Part shown: positions 16,128 to 26,054 of the stretch, piece after piece
Layout: every line of letters starts with the position of its first letter
Position numbering within the stretch: the first letter of the stretch is position 1
NCBI RefSeq assembly: GCF_023702715.1
Contig: NZ_CP098480.1
Coordinates: 3,596,001-3,660,000 of the forward strand
From: Acinetobacter sp. C32I
GTDB lineage: Bacteria > Pseudomonadota > Gammaproteobacteria > Pseudomonadales > Moraxellaceae
Direction: 5' to 3'
Length of the DNA: 64,000 nucleotides
Translations under genes and position numbers: made by a program
Notes under the pieces: generated by a model
Database searches by the model: none
What the model was told of the DNA's origin: nothing
The model's input: only the letters and a program-made list of their open reading frames with translations

Positions 16128-16940
16128 ATGTATCAAATTAATGCCCTAAACCCTAAAGATGAAGGGCATCAGGCTCGAAAACGTTTTGGTCAAAACTTCT
16201 TACATGATCAACGTGTGATTGCCAAAATTGTACGCTCAGTGAATCCGCGTGCGGGCGAAAATATTGTCGAAATCGGACCAGGTTTGGCGGCATTGACTTC
16301 ACCTTTAATTGGCGAATGTGATGCGTTAACTGTGGTTGAGCTGGATCGCGATTTGGCTGCGGGCTTACCGGGTCGTGTGCCACATCCTGAGCGTTTGACC
16401 ATTATTGAAGCCGATGCGTTGAAATACGACTTCACACAACTGTTTCAAGATGGTCGTCCACTGCGCGTGGTAGGGAACTTACCATATAACATTTCAACAC
16501 CTTTGTTGTTCCATCTCTTGGAGTTTGGTGACAAAGTCAAAGACATGCACTTTATGTTGCAAAAGGAAGTGGTTGATCGTATTACAGCAACGCCAAACAC
16601 CAAAGAATATGGTCGTTTATCGGTAATGATCCAGTATTACTGTAAGCCAACCTTCTTGTTTGAAGTGCCACCAGGCTCATTCAATCCGCCACCAAAAGTG
16701 ACCTCAGCAGTGTTTCGTTTAGAACCTTATGAGGTTAAACCGATTGTGGCAAAAAATGAGAAAGCATTGGCACGTTTAGTGGGGCATGTGTTTACGCAAC
16801 GACGTAAGACCTTGCGCAATAGCTTAAAAGGCATGTTGGTGGAAGATGGCTTTGAGAAAGCAGGCGTTGATCCGATGGCACGTCCAGAAACCTTAAGCCT
16901 AGCTGACTTTGTCGCACTCTCTGATCAGATGGTGGCTTGA
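16128..16940 (+). CDS. rsmA: 16S rRNA (adenine1518-N6/adenine1519-N6)-dimethyltransferase
   Basis: 270 residues, usual length. ARKRFGQNFLHDQ is the N-terminal signature, VEIGPGLAALT the SAM-binding motif I, and NLPYNIST the catalytic NLPY motif. LQKEVVDRITA and the C-terminal helical domain with FTQRRKTLRNSLKGM follow. The enzyme dimethylates two adenosines in the 16S rRNA helix 45 loop (KsgA). Its stop overlaps the apaH start (TGATG). Confidence 0.97.
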   Translation: MYQINALNPKDEGHQARKRFGQNFLHDQRVIAKIVRSVNPRAGENIVEIGPGLAALTSPLIGECDALTVVELDRDLAAGLPGRVPHPERLTIIEADALKYDFTQLFQDGRPLRVVGNLPYNISTPLLFHLLEFGDKVKDMHFMLQKEVVDRITATPNTKEYGRLSVMIQYYCKPTFLFEVPPGSFNPPPKVTSAVFRLEPYEVKPIVAKNEKALARLVGHVFTQRRKTLRNSLKGMLVEDGFEKAGVDPMARPETLSLADFVALSDQMVA

Positions 16941-17779
16941 TGTCTAAGCGCTATAACTATGTCATTGGTGATGTACAAGGTTGTTTTGAAGCACTGAAAG
17001 CGTTGCTAAAAGAAATCCGCTTTGATCCAGACCAAGACTTTTTATGGTTTGCGGGTGATCTGGTTGCACGTGGTGAAAACTCGGTGGGTGCTTTACGCTT
17101 TATTAAAAAACTGGCGGATCGTGGTGCTGCTGCAACTGTACTGGGTAATCATGACCTGACCTTGATTGCCTGCGCACGAGGTTTTAAAAAGGCCAAAGAC
17201 AAAGATCATACTCAAGAAGTGATTGATGCCATTGATGGCGATGAGTTGATTGATTGGTTGCGTAAACAGCCATTAAGCCTATCTCCAAATGTACAGACTT
17301 TGATTACTCATGCAGGTGTGCCGTGTATCTGGAATGCTGAACAAACTGTGGCATTGGCACAAGAAGTACAGCAGGTGGTGGGTCATGACAATCTTTCGGT
17401 TTTGGATGGCTTTCTTGCCGAGATGTATGGTTCACAACCTGATCTATGGTCAGATGAACTCACAGGTATGGCACGCTTACGCTGTATTACCAATTATCTC
17501 ACTCGAATGCGGTTAACTGATGCAACAGGCCGTTTAGAGTTTGATTTTAAAGATGCGCTCGATGCACCGATGCCTGAGGGTTTCCAACCATGGTTTGAGT
17601 TTGAAAGTCAGGCAGCACAGACCCATCAGTTGATTTTTGGACATTGGGCGGCTTTGCAGGGCAAGACCATTAGCGCTCAAATTCAAAATGTCGATGGTGG
17701 CTGTGTTTGGGGACAGCAATTAATGGCGTTCCGTTTGGAAGATCAACACATGTTTGCGGTGGATAATCCTTTGGCTTGA
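16940..17779 (+). CDS. apaH: Symmetrical bis(5'-nucleosyl)-tetraphosphatase (Ap4A hydrolase)
   Basis: 279 residues from the ATG at 16940 that overlaps the rsmA stop. Metallophosphoesterase motifs: YVIGDVQGCF, FAGDLVARGENS, VLGNHDLTL, THAGVP and FGHWAALQG, giving the two-metal site. ApaH splits Ap4A to two ADP. Enterobacteria place apaG between ksgA and apaH; here apaG is absent and the two genes are fused translationally by overlap. The terminator at 17799-17835 follows. Confidence 0.95.
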   Translation: MSKRYNYVIGDVQGCFEALKALLKEIRFDPDQDFLWFAGDLVARGENSVGALRFIKKLADRGAAATVLGNHDLTLIACARGFKKAKDKDHTQEVIDAIDGDELIDWLRKQPLSLSPNVQTLITHAGVPCIWNAEQTVALAQEVQQVVGHDNLSVLDGFLAEMYGSQPDLWSDELTGMARLRCITNYLTRMRLTDATGRLEFDFKDALDAPMPEGFQPWFEFESQAAQTHQLIFGHWAALQGKTISAQIQNVDGGCVWGQQLMAFRLEDQHMFAVDNPLA

Positions 17780-17798
17780 TCCGTTGGTGATCTCTTTT

Positions 17799-17835
17799 AA
17801 ATGCCCATTTTTATACTAAAATTGGGCATTTTTTA
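17799..17835 (+). terminator. Intrinsic terminator of the pdxA-rsmA-apaH operon
   Basis: AAATGCCCA (17799-17807) pairs with TGGGCATTT (17823-17831), with extra A/T pairing in the loop, followed by a T-run. Confidence 0.85.
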
Positions 17836-17905
17836 TTTTAAGACTGTCAAAAAACTGTCATAGACTGATCATTAAAGTGTCAAATAATGTTTTTAAGCTG
17901 AAAGC

Positions 17906-19207
17906 ATGAAAATAACGACACAAATGGATGGCGATATGCAGAGTACATACGCGACATCTCTATTCAAGCAAGAGTTTCCTGAAAATTTTAAATTTTACTT
18001 TAAAAGGAAACAACTCAAAAATAAACAAGATGAATTGTCTGAACTTCGTGATTTAGTTCGTCCTCGTCTCCGAATCGCCATTGTAACCGAAACATGGCCA
18101 CCCGAAATCAATGGTGTGGCGCTGTCGATGATGCAATTGTGCCAAGGTCTACAACGACTTGGACATAAGATTTTATTGGTACGACCAACCCAAAAAGCAG
18201 TCTGTACCGAATTTCACCCTGAACAAGAATGCTTGGTGATGTCACAGCCGATTCCGAAATATCCAAGTATTCAGTTTGGTTGGCCGCAATATATTAAAGT
18301 GTCCAAAGCCTTTGAAAAATTTGCTCCAGATGTTGTGCATATCGTCACAGAAGGGCCTTTGGGTTTAACTGCCTTACAAGCAGCAAAATCAAGAAAAATC
18401 GCAGTCTCCAGTGGTTTTCATTCAGCCTTTCATGATTTCAGCCGCTTCTTTGACTTGGCTTTCTTGGTTAAGCCGATTCAGCGCTATTTAACGTGGTTTC
18501 ATAACAGTACCGATGTGACCTGTGTGCCGAGTCAATATACCGAACAAGCTTTACGTGGTTTCGGTGTGACGTGCCCATTGGTGGTGGTCGGGCGTGGTGT
18601 GGATACTGAAAAATTCTCGACCAAACATCGTTCACAACAACTGCGCCAACAATGGGGTGTCGATGCCGATACCCGAGTGATGTTGTATGTTGGGCGTTTA
18701 TCACCCGAAAAAGAAGTCGATGTACTGATTAAAAGCTTTCATGCATTACAGGCGCAACAAGGCAAAAATAGCAAATTTGTGATTGTCGGTGATGGCCCAG
18801 ATCGTGCCCGTCTAGGCAAGATGGCACAATCGGATGACATTATCTTTATGGGCAGTCTGAGTGGCCGTGAACTCTCAGCCGCGTATGCCAGTGCTGATGT
18901 GTTTGCCTTTGCCAGCCAAGCCGATACTTTTGGTAATGTAGTTCTAGAGGCGATTGCCAGCGGCTTAGCGGTGGTGGCTTATGATTATGTCTGTGCCCAT
19001 CAGCATGTACAACCGAATGTCACTGGTTGGTTGAGTCCATTGGGGCAAACAGATCATCTTATTCAATCGATTTGCCAATTACCTGCCTTGCCGCAATTAC
19101 GACAAATGGGCTTGTTGGCCAGTGAAAGTGTGCAGCAAAGTAGTTGGCAGTTCCCAGTACAACAATTAGAACAAGCATTGTACCAAGTCGTGAGGAGTCT
19201 CCCATGA
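17906..19207 (+). CDS. GT4-family glycosyltransferase, probable lipid-linked sugar transferase
   Basis: 433 residues with a GT-B fold. The N-terminal acceptor domain begins RIAIVTETWPPEINGVALS after a basic, charged extension of about 50 residues. The C-terminal nucleotide-sugar domain has YVGRLSPEKEVDVLI, VIVGDGPDRARL and DTFGNVVLEAIASG, the E-x7-E region. It resembles GDP-mannose-dependent alpha-mannosyltransferases and glycolipid glucosyltransferases; donor and acceptor cannot be decided by eye. It is followed 38 bases later by a PAP2 phosphatase, suggesting a shared membrane-lipid or glycolipid task. Cytoplasmic or membrane-peripheral. Confidence 0.82.
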   Translation: MKITTQMDGDMQSTYATSLFKQEFPENFKFYFKRKQLKNKQDELSELRDLVRPRLRIAIVTETWPPEINGVALSMMQLCQGLQRLGHKILLVRPTQKAVCTEFHPEQECLVMSQPIPKYPSIQFGWPQYIKVSKAFEKFAPDVVHIVTEGPLGLTALQAAKSRKIAVSSGFHSAFHDFSRFFDLAFLVKPIQRYLTWFHNSTDVTCVPSQYTEQALRGFGVTCPLVVVGRGVDTEKFSTKHRSQQLRQQWGVDADTRVMLYVGRLSPEKEVDVLIKSFHALQAQQGKNSKFVIVGDGPDRARLGKMAQSDDIIFMGSLSGRELSAAYASADVFAFASQADTFGNVVLEAIASGLAVVAYDYVCAHQHVQPNVTGWLSPLGQTDHLIQSICQLPALPQLRQMGLLASESVQQSSWQFPVQQLEQALYQVVRSLP

Positions 19208-19245
19208 CCGCGACTTAAGCTACTCTCAAAAAGAGGAGAAATCGT

Positions 19246-19797
19246 ATGAATCTTCAAAATGCAAAAATAAAAATACTCGATTTAGATTTAAAGGGCTGTG
19301 TTTACCTCAACCATCTGTCTCAGTCCCAACGGATCGCTTTATTTTTTAAAACGATCAGTCGTTTGGGGGATGGGCCATTTTGGTATGTCATGTTGTTGTC
19401 TGTATGGGCAATGCAAGGTCTGGCATACGGTCTGCAAATATTATATGTGATTGCGGCAGGTTCTGTCGGAACCTTGATCTATAAGTTTTTAAAAAATAAA
19501 ACCACACGGCCAAGACCCTATCAGGTGCATCAGGTGATTGTGTTGGGTGAGCGACCACTCGATCATTTTAGTTTTCCATCAGGCCATACTTTACATGCGG
19601 TCATGGTGACCATCACTTTGGGCTATATTCAACCGCTACTATTGCTATTGATGTTGCCATTCACCATTTTGGTTGCCTTATCTCGAATGGTACTCGGTCT
19701 GCATTATCCAAGTGATGTGATTGTGGGGGCGATGATTGGTGCATCGGTTGCCAGTGGGATTATCTTGTTCGCGCCAACTGCCAATATCGCTTTGTAA
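19246..19797 (+). CDS. PAP2-superfamily membrane phosphatase
   Basis: 183 residues with several membrane segments. All three PAP2 signatures are present: KNKTTRPRP (K-x6-RP), FPSGHTLHA (PSGH) and SRMVLGLHYPSD (SR-x5-H-x3-D). Members remove phosphate from undecaprenyl diphosphate, phosphatidic acid or related lipids on the periplasmic face. The preceding glycosyltransferase gene makes a glycolipid substrate possible. GAGGAG precedes the ATG. Confidence 0.88.
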   Translation: MNLQNAKIKILDLDLKGCVYLNHLSQSQRIALFFKTISRLGDGPFWYVMLLSVWAMQGLAYGLQILYVIAAGSVGTLIYKFLKNKTTRPRPYQVHQVIVLGERPLDHFSFPSGHTLHAVMVTITLGYIQPLLLLLMLPFTILVALSRMVLGLHYPSDVIVGAMIGASVASGIILFAPTANIAL

Positions 19798-19893
19798 GGT
19801 GTTTTATCTCGAATTTAGCGACAGAACACTATCTCTTAATTTGTATGATTTGTTAAAGTACGCTCAATTACATTCATTTATTTAGGTTGTCAT

Positions 19894-20094
19894 ATGGGCT
19901 TACGTTGGACAGATACGATTGATATTGCGATTGAACTCACCGAAGCACACCCAGATGTAGATCCACAATGGATTCGTTTTACTGATTTACATGCATGGGT
20001 ATGTGCTTTGCCTGACTTTAGTGATGACCCAAATAAGTCAACTGAAGGTTTGCTTGAAGCCATTCAAATGGCATGGCTAGATGAAGTTCGTTAA
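19894..20094 (+). CDS. iscX: Fe-S cluster assembly protein IscX
   Basis: 66 residues, the full family length. LRWTDTIDIAIELTEAHPDVDP, the RFTDLHAWVCAL block, and the C-terminal acidic LLEAIQMAWLDE match IscX (YfhJ), a small acidic protein that binds IscS and iron and modulates cluster assembly. Here it stands alone between a PAP2 phosphatase and ndk, away from an isc operon. Confidence 0.93.
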   Translation: MGLRWTDTIDIAIELTEAHPDVDPQWIRFTDLHAWVCALPDFSDDPNKSTEGLLEAIQMAWLDEVR

Positions 20095-20201
20095 AAATTC
20101 GTCAGAAAACGCTTAAGTTTTGCATATTCAAGCTGATTATTAGCGATGACATCGGTATAATGCGGCAAATTTTTTAGTTAAAACCATAATAGGAGTCAAT
20201 C

Positions 20202-20633
20202 ATGGCGATTGAACGTACTTTATCTATCGTAAAACCAGATGCAGTATCTAAAAACCACATCGGCGACATCTTTGCTCGTTTCGAAAAATCAGGTTTGAAA
20301 ATTGTTGCAACTAAAATGAAACACCTTTCTCAAGCTGATGCTGAAGGTTTCTATGCTGAGCACAAAGAACGTGGTTTCTTTGCTGACTTAGTTGCATTTA
20401 TGACTTCTGGTCCAGTGGTTGTTTCAGTTCTTGAAGGCGAAAATGCAGTTCTTGCTCACCGCGAAATTTTAGGCGCTACAAACCCTAAAGAAGCTGCTCC
20501 TGGCACAATCCGCGCTGACTTCGCTGTAAGCATCGACGAAAACGCTGCTCACGGTTCTGACTCAGTTGCTTCTGCTGAGCGTGAAATCGCTTACTTCTTT
20601 GCTGATAACGAGATTTGCCCACGCACTCGTTAA
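20202..20633 (+). CDS. ndk: Nucleoside diphosphate kinase
   Basis: 143 residues, normal length. [17 protein letters not shown] at the start and the active-site [16 protein letters not shown] with the phosphorylated histidine (His118 region). It equilibrates NTP pools. The upstream sequence has AGGAG before the ATG and a TATAAT at 20156-20161. Codon choice looks optimised, as expected for a highly expressed gene. A terminator follows. Confidence 0.97.
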   Translation: MAIERTLSIVKPDAVSKNHIGDIFARFEKSGLKIVATKMKHLSQADAEGFYAEHKERGFFADLVAFMTSGPVVVSVLEGENAVLAHREILGATNPKEAAPGTIRADFAVSIDENAAHGSDSVASAEREIAYFFADNEICPRTR

Positions 20634-20648
20634 TCCAAAGTATTCAAG

Positions 20649-20684
20649 CCAGATAAGTGGTATACTACTTATCTGGTTTTTTAT
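20649..20684 (+). terminator. Intrinsic terminator of ndk
   Basis: CCAGATAAGT (20649-20658) pairs perfectly with ACTTATCTGG (20667-20676) and is followed by a T-run. Confidence 0.93.
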
Positions 20685-20754
20685 TTTTTATAGATTGAGT
20701 TGTGCAAATAATGCACGGCTATTTTTAGCGCTGATATTGTTTAGGTAAATGTAC

Positions 20755-21990
20755 ATGAGTTCTGCAGTGGTCGTTTCATCAGAAAATTTAGATGAAAAAC
20801 AACAGTCTGTTTCTACGCCTGTCGTTCATGCTGCCGAGAAAAAAGTAAATTTACTTGGCATGTCTCGAGCTGAACTAGAAAAATTCTTTGAAGATTTGGG
20901 CGAAAAAAAGTTTCGCGCAGGTCAGGTCATGAAATGGGTTCATCAATATTTTGTGACTGATTTTGCTGAGATGAGCAATATCTCCGGCAAATTACGTGAA
21001 AAACTTGAAAAGATTTGTGAAATTAAAGCGCCTGAAGTGGTGCATCGTAACTACTCCAAAGATGGTACCCGAAAGTGGGTGTTCCGTGTCGGGGATGGTG
21101 AAGGTTCTCTAGTCGAAACTGTCCTGATTCCTGCCGAAGATAAAACAGGTGCACGTAAAACCCTGTGTATTTCATCACAAGTGGGTTGTGCGCTGGATTG
21201 TTCATTTTGTTCGACGGGTAAACAGGGTTTCCAACGTGACCTCACACCTGCAGAAATCATTGGTCAATTGTGGATGGCAAACTATTCCTATATGGAAGAT
21301 GTGCCAGTCGCTGAACGCGAACGTACCGTGACCAATGTGGTGATGATGGGTATGGGTGAGCCTTTACTCAATTATGATGCTGTACTCAGTTCCATGCAGT
21401 TGATGTTGGATGACTTCGCTTATGGTATGTCAAAACGCCGTGTGACCTTATCGACATCGGGCGTCGTACCGAAAATTGATCAATTGGCACAGGACATTGA
21501 TGTCGCTTTGGCGATTTCATTACACGCGCCAAACGATGAACTTCGTAATGAATTGGTGCCGATTAATAAAAAATATCCATTACAGCAATTAATCGCGGCT
21601 TGCCAACGTTATCTCGCTAAAGATGGCAATGAAAGCTCTCGTCGTCACGTGACCATCGAATATGTGATGCTCGATGGCGTGAATGACCAACCTGAGCACG
21701 CACAACAGTTATTAAAACTGTTAAGAAATCTACCGAGTAAGATCAATCTTATTCCATTTAACCCGTTCCCGCATGCGCCTTATGGTCGTTCGAGCCGTAA
21801 CCGAATTATTGCCTTCCAAAAAACTTTGTCGGATGCAGGATTTGTGTGTACGATTCGTCAGACACGTGGCGATGATATTGATGCTGCATGTGGACAGTTG
21901 GTAGGACAGGTCGCTGACCGTACTCGTCGTGCCGAACAATGGAAAAAGAAAGTGGCGCAACGACAAGAAATTTTGCGCACACAAGGATAA
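20755..21990 (+). CDS. rlmN: Dual-specificity 23S rRNA A2503 / tRNA A37 C2-methyltransferase
   Basis: 411 residues from the ATG at 20755 (an ATG at 20749 is too close to AGG at 20743). Radical-SAM cluster motif CALDCSFC lies in [18 protein letters not shown], and [19 protein letters not shown] and ISLHAPND follow. The second catalytic cysteine lies in AACGQL near the end. An N-terminal extension of about 30 residues precedes the usual [19 protein letters not shown] start. RlmN makes 2-methyladenosine in 23S rRNA and some tRNAs. It begins the long run to der. Confidence 0.96.
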   Translation: MSSAVVVSSENLDEKQQSVSTPVVHAAEKKVNLLGMSRAELEKFFEDLGEKKFRAGQVMKWVHQYFVTDFAEMSNISGKLREKLEKICEIKAPEVVHRNYSKDGTRKWVFRVGDGEGSLVETVLIPAEDKTGARKTLCISSQVGCALDCSFCSTGKQGFQRDLTPAEIIGQLWMANYSYMEDVPVAERERTVTNVVMMGMGEPLLNYDAVLSSMQLMLDDFAYGMSKRRVTLSTSGVVPKIDQLAQDIDVALAISLHAPNDELRNELVPINKKYPLQQLIAACQRYLAKDGNESSRRHVTIEYVMLDGVNDQPEHAQQLLKLLRNLPSKINLIPFNPFPHAPYGRSSRNRIIAFQKTLSDAGFVCTIRQTRGDDIDAACGQLVGQVADRTRRAEQWKKKVAQRQEILRTQG

Positions 21991-22006
21991 TACTTGGGGA
22001 AAGGCG

Positions 22007-22813
22007 TTGAAGATCACTCGAACAAAAACGATTATAAGCACGGCTGTTGGGTTTATTTTATTGAGCTTAACTGCGTGTCAATCGACATCGACAGCATTAA
22101 AAAAAGATCCAGAAAAAGCAGTGCAAGTGCGTACTCAACTTGCTGCCGAATATATCCGTAATCGTGATCTAGATGCAGCCAAGCGCTCGCTGGACCAAGC
22201 CCTAAAAGTCGACTCTCGTGATGCCAATGCCAACATGATGATGGGCATCTTGCTGCAACAAGAAGGCAGCGCCAGTAATATGGAAAAGGCAGAAGCTTAT
22301 TTTAAGCGGGCAATTTCCTCAGAACCAGACAATGCACAAGCGCGTAATAATTACGGTACATATTTGTATCAACAGCAACGCTATAATGAAGCAATTGAGC
22401 AATTTACCCGTGCGGGTGCAACTTTAGGCTATGAACAACGGTTTCAGTCGTTGGAAAACCTAGGGCGAATCTATTTAAGATTGGGCGATGCTGCGAATGC
22501 TGAAAAATCATTCAAACAGGCGCTACAAGCGAATCGAAACGCAACCATTTCAATGTTAGAGTTGGCGGAAATTTTCTATTTGCAACAAAATAATAGAGAT
22601 GCATCGCAACTATACGAACAATATGTTCGTAATGTAGGACAGAAAAACCAAGGTGCTCGAGCACTTTGGATTGGTTTACGCATTGCTCGAGCGAATGCGG
22701 ATCAATTAGGAATGCAAGTGTTAGTCAATCAACTGCGTGCACTCTTTCCTGATAGTCCAGAATATCAACGTTATTTGCAATTACAGTACAGTACTGAGGC
22801 CGTATGGAAATAA
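22007..22813 (+). CDS. pilF: Type IV pilus biogenesis lipoprotein PilF/PilW (TPR)
   Basis: 268 residues if it starts at the TTG at 22007, which has GGGGA at 21996-22000 with a 6-base spacer. An ATG far upstream would overlap rlmN by 62 bases and would destroy the signal peptide. The signal ends in the lipobox LTAC (SLTACQST). Six or so TPR repeats follow (for example ANMMMGILLQQEG, ARNNYGTYLYQQQRYNEAI). PilF is the pilotin that delivers the secretin PilQ to the outer membrane. Position after rlmN and before rodZ is conserved in related gamma-proteobacteria. Confidence 0.9.
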   Translation: MKITRTKTIISTAVGFILLSLTACQSTSTALKKDPEKAVQVRTQLAAEYIRNRDLDAAKRSLDQALKVDSRDANANMMMGILLQQEGSASNMEKAEAYFKRAISSEPDNAQARNNYGTYLYQQQRYNEAIEQFTRAGATLGYEQRFQSLENLGRIYLRLGDAANAEKSFKQALQANRNATISMLELAEIFYLQQNNRDASQLYEQYVRNVGQKNQGARALWIGLRIARANADQLGMQVLVNQLRALFPDSPEYQRYLQLQYSTEAVWK

Positions 22814-23598
22814 ATCCAAATTCACATCAGCCAACTGGCACAACCTCGCCATCGTCAACCTTAGGAAATATTCAACGACCTGGTGAGTATTTGCGTCAAA
22901 TTCGTATTGCACAAAAGAAAGAAATTGAAGAGATTGCAAACGTATTGAATATGCCTGTCAAAACCTTGACAGCATTGGAGCAAGATGATTATAAATCATT
23001 GCCAGAAGCGACCTTCATCAAAGGCTATTACCGTGCTTATGCAAAGCATTTAAATGCAGATGCCAGTGCGATTATTCAGCGTTTTGATGAAATCTATGTT
23101 AATGATACTGGACTGAAAGCCAGCCATGCCTTGAATAATTCTCCGATTAAAATTATGGGGAAATTATCAGGTTCGAAAAGCGTGCGTAACCGTATCTGGT
23201 TAAAACGCATTGCAATCGTGGCGGCCGTTGCAGTTTTAGCATGGTTGGCGGTTATGGCGGTGCAGAATTGGACATCAAGCCATAAAGATGAAGATGATGT
23301 GCCTAAGATCAAAAATTCGGATGTTCAGATTTTGCCGATGGGGAATACCACCACTGCAACATCTGGTGACCAATTGGTCTTGAATTTTAACCGACCAACT
23401 TCTGTGCATATTGTCGATGCAACAGGTAAAGTATTGGCAACAGGTCGTCAAGCATCGACTTTGACTTTAAGTGGTGAATCGCCATTTCAAATTCGTTTAG
23501 ATGACGCGACCGCAGTCGCATTGACTTTAAATCAGGAGCAAATTTCCTTGTCTCCATATACAGTCAATGGAAAAGCAGAATTCCGTTTGTCTCGTTAA
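22804..23598 (+). CDS. rodZ: RodZ-like HTH/transmembrane protein
   Basis: 264 residues: a cytoplasmic RodZ-type helix-turn-helix (PGEYLRQIRIAQKKEIEEIA, TLTALEQDDYKSLPEATF, GYYRAYAKHL), one membrane helix (IAIVAAVAVLAWLAVMAV, about residues 137-155), and a periplasmic DUF4115-like domain ending QISLSPYTVNGKAEFRLSR. RodZ links MreB to the cell-wall elongation machinery. It overlaps pilF by 10 bases. Confidence 0.88.
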   Translation: MEINPNSHQPTGTTSPSSTLGNIQRPGEYLRQIRIAQKKEIEEIANVLNMPVKTLTALEQDDYKSLPEATFIKGYYRAYAKHLNADASAIIQRFDEIYVNDTGLKASHALNNSPIKIMGKLSGSKSVRNRIWLKRIAIVAAVAVLAWLAVMAVQNWTSSHKDEDDVPKIKNSDVQILPMGNTTTATSGDQLVLNFNRPTSVHIVDATGKVLATGRQASTLTLSGESPFQIRLDDATAVALTLNQEQISLSPYTVNGKAEFRLSR

Positions 23599-23620
23599 TG
23601 CCAAAGAGTAGAGCTATACG

Positions 23621-24736
23621 ATGATTGTGAATCCAATTAAACGCCGTCCAACACGAAAAATCCGTGTCGGTTCGGTGTATGTCGGTGGTGATGCCCCGAT
23701 CAGTGTTCAAAGTATGACCAATACTGAAACCTGTGATGTGGATGCAACTGTGGCGCAAATCCAGCGCTGTGCAGATGCAGGTGCGGATATCATGCGTGTT
23801 TCAGTACCGTCGATGGAAGCAGCAGAGGCGTTTGGCGCGATTCGTAAGCGCGTTTCTGTACCTTTGGTGGCAGATATTCATTTTGATCATCGTATTGCTT
23901 TAGCGGTTGCGGATTATGGCGCAGACTGTTTACGGATCAATCCGGGTAATATCGGTTCGGATCAGAAAGTGCGTGAAGTGGTTGCTGCGGCAAAACATCA
24001 CGGCATTTCGATTCGTATTGGGGTCAATGCAGGCTCATTGGAAAAAGATTTACAAGTCAAATATGGTGAGCCAACAGGGCAGGCCTTACTTGAATCGGCA
24101 ATGCGTCATATCGACATTCTAGACCGTTTAGATTTTCATGAGTTTAAGGTCAGTGTCAAAGCATCGAATGTGTTCCTGACCATGGATGCCTATCGTCTGT
24201 TGTCTCAACAGATTGATAATCCGCTGCATCTTGGTGTAACTGAGGCTGGCATTTACCGTACTGGTACAGTCAAATCAGCGATTGCCTTGGGCGGACTGTT
24301 GATGGAAGGCATTGGCGATACCATGCGTATTTCGCTGGCTGCTGAACCAGAAGATGAAATTAAAATCGGTTTTGATATTTTAAAATCGTTGGGCTTACGC
24401 TCAAACGGGATTAATTTTATTGCTTGTCCAAGCTGTTCGCGTCAGGAATTCAATGTGATTCAAGTGATGCAGGCCTTGGAAGAGCGTTTAGAAGATATTC
24501 GTACTCCGATGGATCTATCTGTGATCGGGTGTAAAGTGAATGGTCCTGGTGAAGCCAAAGAAGCGGATATCGGGATTGTCGGTGCATCACCTCGTTCACT
24601 GGTCTATCGAAATGGTGAAAAGAGCCATTTAATTGATACAAATCAGCTGGTTGATGAAATTGAAACAATGGTTCGTCAACGTGTTCAAGAGCTTGAAGAA
24701 GCAAAATCTAAAGTCATTATTCGTAGTTCATCATGA
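23621..24736 (+). CDS. ispG: 4-hydroxy-3-methylbut-2-en-1-yl diphosphate synthase (flavodoxin)
   Basis: 371 residues, usual length. [19 protein letters not shown] at the start, LRINPGNIG in the TIM barrel, and the [4Fe-4S] cysteines in [13 protein letters not shown] and [12 protein letters not shown]. IspG converts MEcPP to HMBPP in the MEP isoprenoid pathway. Its stop overlaps the hisS start by four bases. Confidence 0.97.
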   Translation: MIVNPIKRRPTRKIRVGSVYVGGDAPISVQSMTNTETCDVDATVAQIQRCADAGADIMRVSVPSMEAAEAFGAIRKRVSVPLVADIHFDHRIALAVADYGADCLRINPGNIGSDQKVREVVAAAKHHGISIRIGVNAGSLEKDLQVKYGEPTGQALLESAMRHIDILDRLDFHEFKVSVKASNVFLTMDAYRLLSQQIDNPLHLGVTEAGIYRTGTVKSAIALGGLLMEGIGDTMRISLAAEPEDEIKIGFDILKSLGLRSNGINFIACPSCSRQEFNVIQVMQALEERLEDIRTPMDLSVIGCKVNGPGEAKEADIGIVGASPRSLVYRNGEKSHLIDTNQLVDEIETMVRQRVQELEEAKSKVIIRSSS

Positions 24737-26025
24737 GTTCAATCGTCGCTATCAAAGGTTTTAATGACACCCTTCCAACGCAAACTGCGGCTTGGAGAAG
24801 TCTGGAACAACAACTTGCATCGTTAATGGATGCATATGGTTATCAACAAATCCGTTTGCCAATCGTTGAGCAAACAGGTCTATTCAAGCGTGCCATTGGT
24901 GATGCGACTGATATTGTTGAAAAAGAAATGTATACCTTTTTCGACAAAGGTACACCGCCAGAATCACTGACCTTGCGTCCTGAAGGAACCGCAGGTTGTG
25001 TACGTGCGATGTTGGAGCATAACTTGCTGCGTGGTGCGACACCACGAGTCTGGTACCTCGGGCCAATGTTTCGCTATGAAAAACCGCAAAAAGGTCGTTA
25101 TCGCCAATTCCACCAATTTGGTGTGGAAACTTTTGGTGTTGCAACACCTGATATCGATGCTGAAATCATTTTAATGACCGCACGTTTATGGAAACGTATG
25201 GGTGTGGCAGAACATGTGCGCTTAGAGTTAAATACTTTAGGTGAAATGGATGAGCGTGCAGCCTATCGTGCAGCCTTGGTTGAGTTTTTAAGCCAGCACA
25301 AAGATGCCTTGGATGAAGACTCACAACGCCGTTTAAGCACCAATCCATTACGTATTCTGGATTCTAAAGTTGAATCAACGCAAAAGATTTTGGAAAATGC
25401 GCCGAAGCTGCATGATTTCTTAAAAGAAGATTCAATCCATCACTTCCAACAACTGCAACAATACCTGACGGATGCAGGAATTGAGTTTGTGATTAACCAA
25501 AAGCTTGTTCGTGGCTTGGATTATTACAACAAGACCGTATTTGAATGGACCACCACTATGTTGGGTTCACAAGGTACCGTATGTGCCGGTGGTCGTTACG
25601 ATGGTTTGGTTGGACAGCTCAAAGGTAAAGCAGATCAATCTGTGCCTGCCGTTGGTTTTGCCATGGGGATGGAACGCTTACTGTTATTGGTTGAACAGGT
25701 CGCAGAAGTCAAAGATGCACGTGATTGTGAAATCTTCTTGTTAGCTGAACCTGCATATCAAGCCAAAGCCTTGGTCTTGGCTGAGCAAATTCGTGATCAG
25801 TTAGAAGCTGCAAACAGCTCGCTTCGTTTAAAAACGGGTTCACAAGGCAGTATGAAAAGCCAAATGAAAAAGGCCGATCAATCAGGTGCAACCTATGCGG
25901 TGATCTTGGGTGAGCGTGAGTGGGAATCTCAGCAATTATTGGTGAAAGAGCTTGCCACAGCTGAGCAATCACAAGTTGCACTCACTGAGCTGACGCCATT
26001 TTTTATCGAAAAATTTAAACAATAA
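24733..26025 (+). CDS. hisS: Histidine-tRNA ligase
   Basis: 430 residues, class II synthetase. KGFNDTLP at the start, motif 2 [21 protein letters not shown], the histidine-binding [15 protein letters not shown], motif 3 [12 protein letters not shown], and the C-terminal anticodon-binding domain. Overlaps ispG (ATGA) and is followed by yfgM. Confidence 0.98.
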   Translation: MSSIVAIKGFNDTLPTQTAAWRSLEQQLASLMDAYGYQQIRLPIVEQTGLFKRAIGDATDIVEKEMYTFFDKGTPPESLTLRPEGTAGCVRAMLEHNLLRGATPRVWYLGPMFRYEKPQKGRYRQFHQFGVETFGVATPDIDAEIILMTARLWKRMGVAEHVRLELNTLGEMDERAAYRAALVEFLSQHKDALDEDSQRRLSTNPLRILDSKVESTQKILENAPKLHDFLKEDSIHHFQQLQQYLTDAGIEFVINQKLVRGLDYYNKTVFEWTTTMLGSQGTVCAGGRYDGLVGQLKGKADQSVPAVGFAMGMERLLLLVEQVAEVKDARDCEIFLLAEPAYQAKALVLAEQIRDQLEAANSSLRLKTGSQGSMKSQMKKADQSGATYAVILGEREWESQQLLVKELATAEQSQVALTELTPFFIEKFKQ

Positions 26026-26054
26026 ATTGCAAAATTTAGGAAAAGGACAATCAC

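Noticed and set aside
20156..20161. TATAAT upstream of ndk as a full promoter
   Set aside because: The -10 is good but no convincing -35 or extended TG stands at suitable spacing, so it was mentioned but not listed as a promoter.
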